From NCBI RefSeq assembly GCF_004123905.1, contig NZ_MZXW01000033.1, forward strand, positions 86,272 through 150,271: a DNA stretch of 64,000 nt, given 5' to 3'. Positions 26,313 to 34,346 of the stretch are shown in pieces (within the stretch, counting starts at the first letter, position 1; every line of letters starts with the position of its first letter). Source of the stretch: Bradyrhizobium betae (GTDB taxonomy: Bacteria > Pseudomonadota > Alphaproteobacteria > Rhizobiales > Xanthobacteraceae). Under the pieces are notes generated by a model. That model had not been told where the DNA came from, searched no databases, and saw only the letters and a list, made by a program, of their open reading frames with translations. Position numbers and translations under genes: made by a program.

Positions 26313-27659
26313 CTAGTCGCCGGAGTCGGCGCCGCGAACCGCATAGGCGCCGCGCTTCGATGCCGAGAAGCGCAAAATCACGAGAATTGAGGGATCGACC
26401 CCGGTTCGCCGCCGGCAGAGGATGTTGAGCGCGATGGTCGCGAGCGCCAGCGACACGGTCGCCGAGATCGCAGCGCCAAGCACGCCGAGCCAGGGGATCA
26501 GCACGAGAAATCCGACCAGCCGCAGCGCCACGTTCGCCGCGACGACGGGCACGTAGATGCGCTCATGGCCGGTGAGCTGCAAGATCGCCGCGGATGGACC
26601 GCCCGCTGCCTGGAATGCCGTCCCGATCGCAAGCACGATCAGCACCCAGTGCTGCGCGGCGAAATGGGGGCCGAACAGGTTGAGCAGATACGGACTGCCG
26701 ATCCAGATCAGGAGGAGTCCGCCGGCCACGCAAAGTGCGGTCACCTCCGCCATGAGCTGCAACGTTCGCTCGAACTCCTCGTGGTTCTTGCTGAAGTACA
26801 GCGAGGGAAGCCGGCGCGCGCCGAAACTGTAGAGCGCAGCCGACAGCATGGCGAAGATGTTGGCAAGGCGCGAAGCCGCGAAATAGATTCCGGCGGTCGC
26901 CGGATCCAGCAACCAGTAGACCAGGATGACGTCGAAATACTGGTTTGCCGCCTCGAGGATCGACGCGACCCAGAAATGAAGCGCGCTCGATCTCCAGCGC
27001 GACGTCTCGGAACGCGCCGGTGTGCCGCGGAAATCCGGCAGCGCTCGCGCGATCGCAATGATTTGGGCGCCGAGGCCCACCGACATCGCGATCGTCATCA
27101 CGGCGATCAGTTCGGCGGGATCGAGCTGCCGATGACCGAACAACATGGCAAGCAGAAACAGGACGACGATGACCCGCCAGAAGAACTCGCGGTTTCCTTC
27201 GCCCATGAGAATGCTGACCAGTGAGCGCGCGATCTGGCTGCCGAGCATCAGCCCGGCACTCACGGCGGTATAGGCCGACACCGCGAGGATCAGCAGCCAC
27301 CCATCGCCCCGCAAGCTCGCGACCAATGCGACTGCGGCGATCGCGATCAGCATCGCGACGGAGGCAATCCTGAAGCTCGACAGCAGGACACCCTTGGTGA
27401 GGTCGGGCCTGTCTCCGACGTGATACTCGTTCAGGAAACGCACCAGGAGGGATTCCTGGCCGACCAGTCCCACCACCGCTGCGATCTGGGCAACCGAAAG
27501 CCAGGTCGCAAAGATGCCGAATCCATCGGGCGACATCGTCCGTGCCGCGAGCGAGAACAACGCGAACGCAAGCGCGCCGCTGCCAACCTTGAGGAGGATG
27601 GTCCCGGCAACACCGCGCGTCACGTCGCGCCGCATGAACTGGATGATGGATTTGATCAT
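26313..27659 (-). CDS. Wzx-type polysaccharide flippase (MOP superfamily)
   Basis: A 448-residue integral membrane protein with 12-14 hydrophobic segments. The N-terminal GVAGTILLKVGSGALAFALFSLAARTMSPDGFGIFATW is typical of PST/Wzx exporters. It would flip the undecaprenyl-linked repeat unit across the inner membrane. It is convergent with the co-polymerase gene (7-nt gap), so it needs its own promoter in the 27660-28108 interval. Confidence 0.88.
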   Translation of the reverse strand: MIKSIIQFMRRDVTRGVAGTILLKVGSGALAFALFSLAARTMSPDGFGIFATWLSVAQIAAVVGLVGQESLLVRFLNEYHVGDRPDLTKGVLLSSFRIASVAMLIAIAAVALVASLRGDGWLLILAVSAYTAVSAGLMLGSQIARSLVSILMGEGNREFFWRVIVVLFLLAMLFGHRQLDPAELIAVMTIAMSVGLGAQIIAIARALPDFRGTPARSETSRWRSSALHFWVASILEAANQYFDVILVYWLLDPATAGIYFAASRLANIFAMLSAALYSFGARRLPSLYFSKNHEEFERTLQLMAEVTALCVAGGLLLIWIGSPYLLNLFGPHFAAQHWVLIVLAIGTAFQAAGGPSAAILQLTGHERIYVPVVAANVALRLVGFLVLIPWLGVLGAAISATVSLALATIALNILCRRRTGVDPSILVILRFSASKRGAYAVRGADSGD

Positions 27660-28108
27660 GGAGGTTTAAGGGGCAGCTCTCCCCTGAAGAGACATGTTTA
27701 GATACCGGCGAGAGCCTAGCATGTCGAGAAATCGCGAGTGTTAATGGGCGGCCTTCCGAGGCCTGTTGGTCGCTGACGAGCCTGGCGATGGGCCGGGTGC
27801 GTCACCGTGAAACACCTTCGTCCAGTTGTCCCGGATCGAGCAAAGCGCGGCTGTGATCGAACAGCGATGTGATCCCGCGCGGATGAGGAACCGCCATGCA
27901 TTCCACCGTGGCATTGCCGAAGTCCTGACGTCGTCGACCATCCTGAGCAAGACGCGTGCCGGGACGTCGCCCGGCGAGATCCGTTCATCGGTTCATTAAC
28001 CTCGATCGACGGAAATGATCGCGCTTGGCCCTGCGATGCGACATCAGGCGGGATAATTGCACTTCGGGATAATAGCGGAACCGCCGTTAACCCTCGGGAG
28101 CCTGGACC
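27660..28108. other. 449-nt intergenic region between flippase and flavin oxidoreductase genes
   Basis: This divergent promoter region holds TTAACC at 27996-28001 and 28087-28092, the latter 17 nt before the oxidoreductase ATG. A 69-codon frame on the minus strand (27741-27950) has no recognisable domain; its middle reads WRFLIRAGSHRCSIT. It could be a small hypothetical gene but nothing else supports it. No RNA gene was recognised. Confidence 0.4.
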
Positions 28109-29332
28109 ATGACGGCGGACATCACCGTGACCGAGCCGATCGCCGCAGCGGGGACCGCAACGATCGTCGCTGAGATCGCGATCGTCGGCGGCGGCCTTGC
28201 GGGTTCGCTTGCGGCGGCCGTTCTGGCGCGGGCAGGGCATCATGTTGTGCTCGTCGACAAGCGCGCGGTTCATCCGGATGAGTTTCGGGTCGAGAAGATC
28301 GGCGGCCCGCAATTGCAGATGTTCCGCAGGCTCGGCTTCATCGATGCTCTCGCGAACGCCGCTTGTCGATACGACCGTGTGCTCAATGTCAGGGAAGGCA
28401 AGGTGGTCGATGTCAGCGTCAGCCAGGCTTATGGGCTTCCCTATGCCGATCTCGTTGCGATGGCGCGCAGCCAGTTGCCTGATCCGTCGAGTCTGATCGT
28501 TGACGACGTCACCGCTATCGGCTGTAGCGACGATATCCAGCATCTCGAACTTGCGTCCGGACGGCGCATCGACGCGCGCCTCGTCGTTCTCGCGACGGGC
28601 ATGGCGGGCGCACTCGGTTACAAGCTCGGTATCAAGCGGCGTGTGCTGGCCGAGCGCCATTCGGTTTCGTTCGGCTTCACGATTGCCCGCACGGATGGCA
28701 CACCGTTCGATTTCGAGGCGCTGACCTGCTACGGCGAGCGCACGGCAGACGGCGTCGACTATCTCAGCCTGTTTCCGGTCCGCGCCGGCATGCGGGCCAA
28801 TCTCTTCATGTTTCGCGATCCGACCGATCCGGTCATGCGCGATCTGCGGCGTGATACGGAAGCGACGCTTCAGCGGTTGCTGCCGGGATTGCAGCCCTTC
28901 CTCGGCGATTTCCGCGTGACAGACCGGGTTCAGAACTGGGTGATGGACCTGTCCATCGTCGAAGGACACCTCCAGCCCGGAATAGTGATCATCGGCGATG
29001 CGTTCCAGACCAACTGTCCTGCCGCCGGCACCGGCGTTGCCCGACTGCTGGTGGATGTCGAGCGTCTCTGCACCGAATATGCGCCGCGCTGGCTCATGAC
29101 CGAGGGCATGAGCCAAGAGAAGATCGCGGAGTTCTATTCCGATCCCGACAAGATCGCGGCAGACCAGCAATCGCTCAAAATGGCGCGCTTCCGCCAGGCG
29201 CTGACGTCACGCGACGACATCAGCTGGAATGTGCGGCGGCGCCTTCACTTCCTGCGGCGCAGGATCACCCATCGGGTCGACCAAATGCGGCCAGGCTGGC
29301 TCGCGCAGGTGCGAAGCGCACTGCGGGCCTGA
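28109..29332 (+). CDS. FAD-dependent oxidoreductase (PHBH/geranylgeranyl-reductase-like) in the exopolysaccharide locus
   Basis: A 407-residue flavoprotein. It has the dinucleotide-binding motif IVGGGLAGSLAAAVLARAGH near residue 26, an E/D-rich end of beta-2 (VVLVDKR) and the second FAD motif GDAFQTNCPAAGTGVARLL near residue 295, as in group A flavin monooxygenases and related halogenases or reductases. Its place between flippase and acyltransferase genes suggests a tailoring enzyme or an enzyme of precursor synthesis, but no sugar substrate is known for this group. It is convergent with the acyltransferase gene. Confidence 0.8.
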   Translation: MTADITVTEPIAAAGTATIVAEIAIVGGGLAGSLAAAVLARAGHHVVLVDKRAVHPDEFRVEKIGGPQLQMFRRLGFIDALANAACRYDRVLNVREGKVVDVSVSQAYGLPYADLVAMARSQLPDPSSLIVDDVTAIGCSDDIQHLELASGRRIDARLVVLATGMAGALGYKLGIKRRVLAERHSVSFGFTIARTDGTPFDFEALTCYGERTADGVDYLSLFPVRAGMRANLFMFRDPTDPVMRDLRRDTEATLQRLLPGLQPFLGDFRVTDRVQNWVMDLSIVEGHLQPGIVIIGDAFQTNCPAAGTGVARLLVDVERLCTEYAPRWLMTEGMSQEKIAEFYSDPDKIAADQQSLKMARFRQALTSRDDISWNVRRRLHFLRRRITHRVDQMRPGWLAQVRSALRA

Positions 29333-29350
29333 GGGGCGCTCGTCGGCGCC

Positions 29351-30487
29351 TCAGCGCGTGGGCGTTGAGGTGCGGGTTGGCGAGAGCCTGAACTCCGACA
29401 GTCGCTTCGCCGCCAGTTTGAGCCAGGGCGCCTGCTTCAGGGCGAACAGGGAGATTGCGCCTGTGGTGCTGCCGGCTTGCGCAACCGCCCACATCGGCGA
29501 GGGCTGCGCGCCGAACAATTTCTTGTAGGGCTCGTCACCGATGGTGAAGTCGAGCATCTGGTCCCCGCGTTCGATGCAATCCCTCGCCACCTGCTCGAAC
29601 ATCAGCGCGCCCAGGGACTGGCTCTTGTACCCGTCGATATCGAAGGCGCTCATGATGACGAGGAAGCTGTCGCGATGGTGCAGTCCGAGCACGGCGGCGA
29701 TCGCCTGGCCATCCATCTTCATGGCATAGAGCCGCACGAACGCGCCGAGACCGCGGACCGCCACGTCGGAATAGAAGTCGTAATATTCCGGGCGCTGAAG
29801 CAGGTCGCCGTCGCCTTGCGACTGAAACCGCGGACCGCGGAATTTCCTCATCACGTCCAGCGTGTCGAGGACGGAGACGCTGTCATCGCAGCATGCGAAG
29901 CTCAGCACACCCTTCTTCTGGAGCTGGCGATATTTCTTGGCGAGCTCCTTCTGATAGGAGCGATCCAGTGCACTGGCCCGCCATTGCTCGAATGGCGCGA
30001 CGAGGACGGTGGCGTAGGCATTGGTGTCCATCGCCACCCGGCGCGGTGCAGCCAGCAGGTTCTCGATCGGAAGCCGCCCGTCCGGCAGCTTGGTCATTCG
30101 GAGCAGGTCGAAGGGGTGGACGAGATGCCGAATCTCCGCACATGCGTCCGCATCCCTGAGCAGCCCGGAAAACACCTCCGGACTGCAAACGGGCGCAAGA
30201 TAGTCGGAGACGCGGAGGTCGGCGAATTCGACGGTCCGGATTGGCCCGCGCCGGATCCGGAGCAGGGGCAACACCATCGCAAGGGCACCCGTCGCGCGGT
30301 GGCGAGCCACGACAACCAGAGCGGTTGCCCCGGCATGAGACGCGAGCCTGGTGTAGAGGCTGTTCAGCCAGAGCGGATGCTGGAATGCGGTGGCGGCCGA
30401 GCCGGCGAACAGCGCTGCATATTCCGGAGACAGGAAGTCGAATGCCGGCTCGACGGTGATATCGAAGTGGTTGCCAGACGTAGTCAT
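29351..30487 (-). CDS. GNAT-type acyltransferase, CelD/BcsL (BioF2-like) family
   Basis: A 378-residue protein. The start chosen is the ATG at 30487 (MTTSGNHFDITVEP); the frame is open to 30541, but those extra residues are Ser/Arg-rich and unlike the family. The C-terminal acetyltransferase core includes YDFYSDVAVRGLGAFVRLYAMKMDGQAIAA and DGYKSQSLGALMFEQVARDC, then DFTIGDEPYKKLFG, the typical end of CelD-like proteins of cellulose and exopolysaccharide loci. It probably acylates sugars or peptidyl groups of the polymer. Its promoter is shared with the divergent polymerase region 30488-30708. Confidence 0.82.
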   Translation of the reverse strand: MTTSGNHFDITVEPAFDFLSPEYAALFAGSAATAFQHPLWLNSLYTRLASHAGATALVVVARHRATGALAMVLPLLRIRRGPIRTVEFADLRVSDYLAPVCSPEVFSGLLRDADACAEIRHLVHPFDLLRMTKLPDGRLPIENLLAAPRRVAMDTNAYATVLVAPFEQWRASALDRSYQKELAKKYRQLQKKGVLSFACCDDSVSVLDTLDVMRKFRGPRFQSQGDGDLLQRPEYYDFYSDVAVRGLGAFVRLYAMKMDGQAIAAVLGLHHRDSFLVIMSAFDIDGYKSQSLGALMFEQVARDCIERGDQMLDFTIGDEPYKKLFGAQPSPMWAVAQAGSTTGAISLFALKQAPWLKLAAKRLSEFRLSPTRTSTPTR

Positions 30488-30681
30488 GCGTAACCAGGAA
30501 AATGATCTAACTCGGGAAATGGTCGATCGGGCCGGAGCCAAGGTTTATAGCAGGGGAGTGAGGAGCGAGATACCGACGGGGTACGATTTGCATTAATGCC
30601 TCGAAGCTGGCTCGTATCGTTACCGAACTCTTAAGATCCCGCGGCCGTGCGCATCGAGGTCGAGCCCGCGCTAGCAAATAA

Positions 30682-30695
30682 TTAACCGCGATTAA
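30682..30695. promoter_or_regulatory. CtrA-like site in front of the polymerase gene
   Basis: TTAACCGCGATTAA, two TTAA boxes six bases apart, lies 13 nt upstream of the ATG at 30709. The classical CtrA spacing is seven, so this is at best an imperfect full site containing a TTAACC half-site. Confidence 0.35.
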
Positions 30696-30708
30696 GGAAG
30701 GTCAACTC

Positions 30709-31995
30709 ATGGCCAGCCTGCAGACCGAGGTGGATTCCGGGGCACCCGGGAGCGCGATCTGGAAGACGCGCAGCGTTGGCGTGGAGAAGATGGCCAGGGC
30801 CGCCATCGGCTGCTCGATCACCGTCAATGTGGTCGCGTCGATGGGCACCTTCAATACGGCGCTGCTACCGACCGAGCTGACCTATCTCCAACAGGCCGTC
30901 GCGATCCTGATGTGGGTCGTCCTGATTTATGCAAGTGCATTCGTGCGCCCGCGCCTGCGTCTGCAATTCAATCCCGATTTGATCGCGCTGGTCGCATTCT
31001 ACACCTTCGCCGTCATCTCCGTGTTCTGGACCAGCCTGAATGCCGCAGCGATCATGAAGAGCGCGGCGCTTGCGATGACGACCTTCGGCGCATTCTGCCT
31101 GATCACCCGTATCGACATGGACGAGGTCGTCAGGGCCACGGCCCTTGGGCTCTTCATACTGGTCGCCGCATCGGCGTTCTGCGCGCTTGCCGTGCCCGAT
31201 ATCGGGATAGACCATAGCTGGATGCACAATGGTCAATGGCAGGGCGTCTATGAATCGAAGCAGACGCTCGGTTTCGTCGGCGCCTATCTGATGTTCTTCG
31301 CCTGCTATCTGAAGATGAGGGGGCAGGGATGGCTGGTCTTTCTCGCGATGTTCCTTCTGGCCTCAACATGTGTCCTCGCGTCGGAATCGCGAGGCGCGGG
31401 TGCTGTGGCCCTGGCCGCCTGTGCACTGCTCGTGACCTCGATGCGGTCCGTCACCTGCATGAGACTTTATGCGATCCTGCCGTTCGTCATGTGTCTGCTG
31501 GCCGGCGCGCTGATCGTCTATTTCTACGCGACGGGTTATGACGCGATCCATGTCGGCGATGCCGCCATTGACCTGACCGAGCGGACTTTCATCTGGCACT
31601 ACGCCATCAGCCATTTCGACGACGCCCCGCTGCTCGGCTTCGGGATCAACGGATTCTGGACCGTCCCGTCGATCTACGATTATTTCGAGCAGAACCACGG
31701 CTGGGTGCTCGACAATTATCACAGCGGCTATATCGCGATCCTGATGGAAACGGGATTTCTGGGCTACGTGCTTTTCGCGGGAAGCGTCCTTCTGTTCTCA
31801 AGCAAGGTTCTCCATCTGATTTCGGCGCGCGCGATTGACCGGTCGCACTGCGCCCTCATCATCGGCTTTGTCGTTCTCAGCTTTCAGACCAATTTTACGG
31901 AGACGACGTTCCTTCGGTCGACGATGTTCACGTCGGTGCTGCTGGTGTCGTTCTTCTTCACGACGTGCAGGCCGGTGCCGCAGACCGATCTCTGA
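30709..31995 (+). CDS. O-antigen ligase / Wzy-type polymerase family protein
   Basis: A 428-residue membrane protein with about ten hydrophobic segments and a large periplasmic loop holding the family pattern: TERTFIWHYAISHFDDAPLLGFGINGFW near residue 285 and the conserved His-containing NYHSGYIAILMETGFLGY near residue 340. In an exopolysaccharide locus it most likely polymerises the flipped repeat units. The GH5 gene follows after 19 nt on the same strand. Confidence 0.88.
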   Translation: MASLQTEVDSGAPGSAIWKTRSVGVEKMARAAIGCSITVNVVASMGTFNTALLPTELTYLQQAVAILMWVVLIYASAFVRPRLRLQFNPDLIALVAFYTFAVISVFWTSLNAAAIMKSAALAMTTFGAFCLITRIDMDEVVRATALGLFILVAASAFCALAVPDIGIDHSWMHNGQWQGVYESKQTLGFVGAYLMFFACYLKMRGQGWLVFLAMFLLASTCVLASESRGAGAVALAACALLVTSMRSVTCMRLYAILPFVMCLLAGALIVYFYATGYDAIHVGDAAIDLTERTFIWHYAISHFDDAPLLGFGINGFWTVPSIYDYFEQNHGWVLDNYHSGYIAILMETGFLGYVLFAGSVLLFSSKVLHLISARAIDRSHCALIIGFVVLSFQTNFTETTFLRSTMFTSVLLVSFFFTTCRPVPQTDL

Positions 31996-32014
31996 TCTCT
32001 GGAATGGAAGCAAG

Positions 32015-33040
32015 ATGATCGCGATTCGCGCTCGCTGGCCGAGAAGCCTCAGTTTCCTGGGCGCGGTATTGCTCCTGACGTCACTGCTCTCGCATGCTCG
32101 TTCGGCCGAGCAGGGCGCGTCCCGCGACCTGCCGAAATTGGGACGCGGCATCAATATTCTTGGCTATGACGGGATTTGGGAAGGCGGTCGGAATGCGCCA
32201 TTCCGCCTCGACAATCTGACGGCCATCAAGCGGGCGGGATTCTCGCACGTCCGGATCAATTTCTTCGGCTTCAAGTTCATGGGCGAGGCGAACGTGCTCG
32301 ACGAGATCGTCCTGAGGCGGCTTGACGCCGTCATCGAGGACGTTCTCGCGCGCAATCTCATCCCCGTCCTCGACGAGCACGATACCCATGTCTGCCAAAG
32401 CGACGTTTCCGGATGCGGCGAAAAACTGAGGACGTTCTGGCGGCAGATCGCCGAGCGCTATGCCGGAAAATATCCCGCGCTGGTGTTCGAGGTCCTGAAC
32501 GAGCCCGGTGGACAGATGACGTCCGCCGGCTGGAATTCGCTCCTCAACGAATGTCTTGAAATCATCCGCCGCACCAACCCCGAGCGGCCGGTGGTTGCCG
32601 CTGCTCTCAACACGGATGATGTTTTAATCGACGATCTGGCGCTGCCGGCTGGCGACAGAAATCTCATCGTCACGTTTCATTACTATGCGCCGATACGATT
32701 CACCCATCAGGGCGCGCCGTGGTCCCGCACGTTTTCGCGGATCGGGCCACTCGATTGGGGCAGCCCGGACGACGAGGCAAAGGCTGCCGCGGACTTCAGG
32801 AAGATCAGTCTCTGGGCCGAGAAAGAGAAGCGCCCCATCTATCTCGGCGAGTTCGGGGTCTACGAGCGGGCGCCATCCGAGAGTCGCGCGAGATATCTGT
32901 CGTTCGTGGCGAGAAGCGCCGACAGGCTCGGCTGGTCGTGGGCCTATTGGCAATTCGACCACGATTTCGCGGCCTTCGACAGTGCTCGCCAGGCCTGGAA
33001 GTCGGACATCCTGCGTGCCCTGATCCCGCCGTCGCACTGA
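32015..33040 (+). CDS. Secreted GH5-family glycoside hydrolase (cellulase-like)
   Basis: A 341-residue protein with a signal peptide (LSFLGAVLLLTSLLSHARSAE, cleavage near residue 31). The GH5 catalytic pair is visible: acid/base E163 in FEVLNEPGG and nucleophile E279 in IYLGEFGVYE; HYYAP near residue 222 and WAYWQFD near the end are also typical. The start at 32015 follows a GGAAG ribosome-binding site and is preferred to in-frame codons inside the polymerase gene. It likely trims or releases the exopolysaccharide in the periplasm, as glycanases in such loci do. The 74 nt after it hold no clear feature. Confidence 0.9.
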   Translation: MIAIRARWPRSLSFLGAVLLLTSLLSHARSAEQGASRDLPKLGRGINILGYDGIWEGGRNAPFRLDNLTAIKRAGFSHVRINFFGFKFMGEANVLDEIVLRRLDAVIEDVLARNLIPVLDEHDTHVCQSDVSGCGEKLRTFWRQIAERYAGKYPALVFEVLNEPGGQMTSAGWNSLLNECLEIIRRTNPERPVVAAALNTDDVLIDDLALPAGDRNLIVTFHYYAPIRFTHQGAPWSRTFSRIGPLDWGSPDDEAKAAADFRKISLWAEKEKRPIYLGEFGVYERAPSESRARYLSFVARSADRLGWSWAYWQFDHDFAAFDSARQAWKSDILRALIPPSH

Positions 33041-33114
33041 AGCGACGGTCCCGATCGAGGTCAGTCCCACGCGACGCGGCCATGTGCTCGCGTACGCGCT
33101 TGGCGCGCATCTCG

Positions 33115-34329
33115 TCAGCCGCAAATCTCCAGGATGGCGAGCATGTAGATGCGGATCATGTCGGCGAAGTCGACGATATCGACGCGTTCGTCGGGCATGG
33201 TGTTGTAACGGCCGCCGGGACCGCAGACGATGCCCTCCATCCCGCCGAAATAGTGCAGATGACCAGCGTCGGTGCCGTAGAAGCAGCTCGGCGCAACGGC
33301 TCCCGTCGGCTGGTCCTCGCCGCGCACCGTGCGATAGGCGCGGTTGACCGCCGCGACGATCGGGCTGGTGCGCGCCACCTCGAAGGGCGGCATGGTCGGC
33401 ACGCCGGCGCGGTCCTCCGACATGATCTCGGCCTTGAGGCCCGGAAACCGCGCTTCGAGCGCATCGAGCTCGCGGCGCATGTCGGCCATGGCGCCGGCCT
33501 CGGTCTGCCCCGGTGCGTAGCGGCCCGAACCCTTGATCCGCACGAAGTCCGCAACCTGGGGCGTACGCCATTCGTGCAGCTCGCGCCCGAGCGCGCCGTG
33601 GACGACGCCGACATGGACACGGTTGATCCGTTCATGCTCCGGCGAGAGCGCGCCCGAGAATGTCATCGCATTGAGGCGCGGGATCAGGTCACAGGCCGCC
33701 GTGATCGCATCGACCGCCTCTTCGCGCTTGGACAGATGGCGGGTATTGCCGGTCAACTCGATGATGAACATGAACGCCGCGGCGTGCATGGTCATCGCCT
33801 TCAGATCGGTCGGCTCCGAATTGATGAAGTAGTCCGCGCGAAGCCCTTGCTCGACCAGCGAGTAGGTGCCGACGCCGCCCTGCAGCTCACCGACCACGTA
33901 GGTGAGGATGACGTCGCCGCGGAGCTTGACGCCGGCATCGATCAGCGTTTTCACCGCGCAGAAATAGGCGGCGTCACCGGCCTTCATGTTGGAGACGCCG
34001 ATGCCGTAGATGAAGGCATCATCGACCTTGCCGGCCCAGGGATCGACGGTCCAGCCCTCGGTCACCGGGTTGGTGTCGAGATGGCCATTGAACAGCAGGC
34101 TCTTGCCGCCACCCGACCCTTTCCAGCGGCCGACGGCGTTGACCCGGCCTTCATTGCCGAACGGCGTGAGCTCGGTCGCAAGGCCGATCTCGCGCATGCG
34201 GCCGGCCATGAAGGAGGCCAGTTGCTTTTCGCCGTCCGACTTGGAGTAGCTTTTCTGCTGCACCATGCGCGACAGCAGGTCGAGGGCCGCGGGCACGTCG
34301 ATCCGGGCGAGAAGGGCGTTGTGATCCAT
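33115..34329 (-). CDS. M20-family metallopeptidase-like protein with altered metal ligands
   Basis: A 404-residue protein of the ArgE/DapE fold; last gene of the leftward operon. First metal motif H83-x-D85 (LLFNGHLDTNP) is kept. The bridging Asp of the DMKG motif is Asn114 (GVSNMKAGDAA), the EE pair reads E148-Leu149 (VVGELQGGVGT), and the C-terminal HxPxE reads TMPDE, so three usual zinc ligands are changed. It may bind one metal only, use a different mechanism, or be a non-catalytic amide-binding partner. The other M20 protein in the same operon is intact. It is 17 nt downstream of the ATPase gene. Confidence 0.85.
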   Translation of the reverse strand: MDHNALLARIDVPAALDLLSRMVQQKSYSKSDGEKQLASFMAGRMREIGLATELTPFGNEGRVNAVGRWKGSGGGKSLLFNGHLDTNPVTEGWTVDPWAGKVDDAFIYGIGVSNMKAGDAAYFCAVKTLIDAGVKLRGDVILTYVVGELQGGVGTYSLVEQGLRADYFINSEPTDLKAMTMHAAAFMFIIELTGNTRHLSKREEAVDAITAACDLIPRLNAMTFSGALSPEHERINRVHVGVVHGALGRELHEWRTPQVADFVRIKGSGRYAPGQTEAGAMADMRRELDALEARFPGLKAEIMSEDRAGVPTMPPFEVARTSPIVAAVNRAYRTVRGEDQPTGAVAPSCFYGTDAGHLHYFGGMEGIVCGPGGRYNTMPDERVDIVDFADMIRIYMLAILEICG

Positions 34330-34346
34330 GGAAGAAATCCTTGTCG

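Noticed and set aside
27741..27950. 69-codon minus-strand frame in the 449-nt intergenic region
   Set aside because: No ribosome-binding site or domain recognised; kept only as a note in the intergenic entry.
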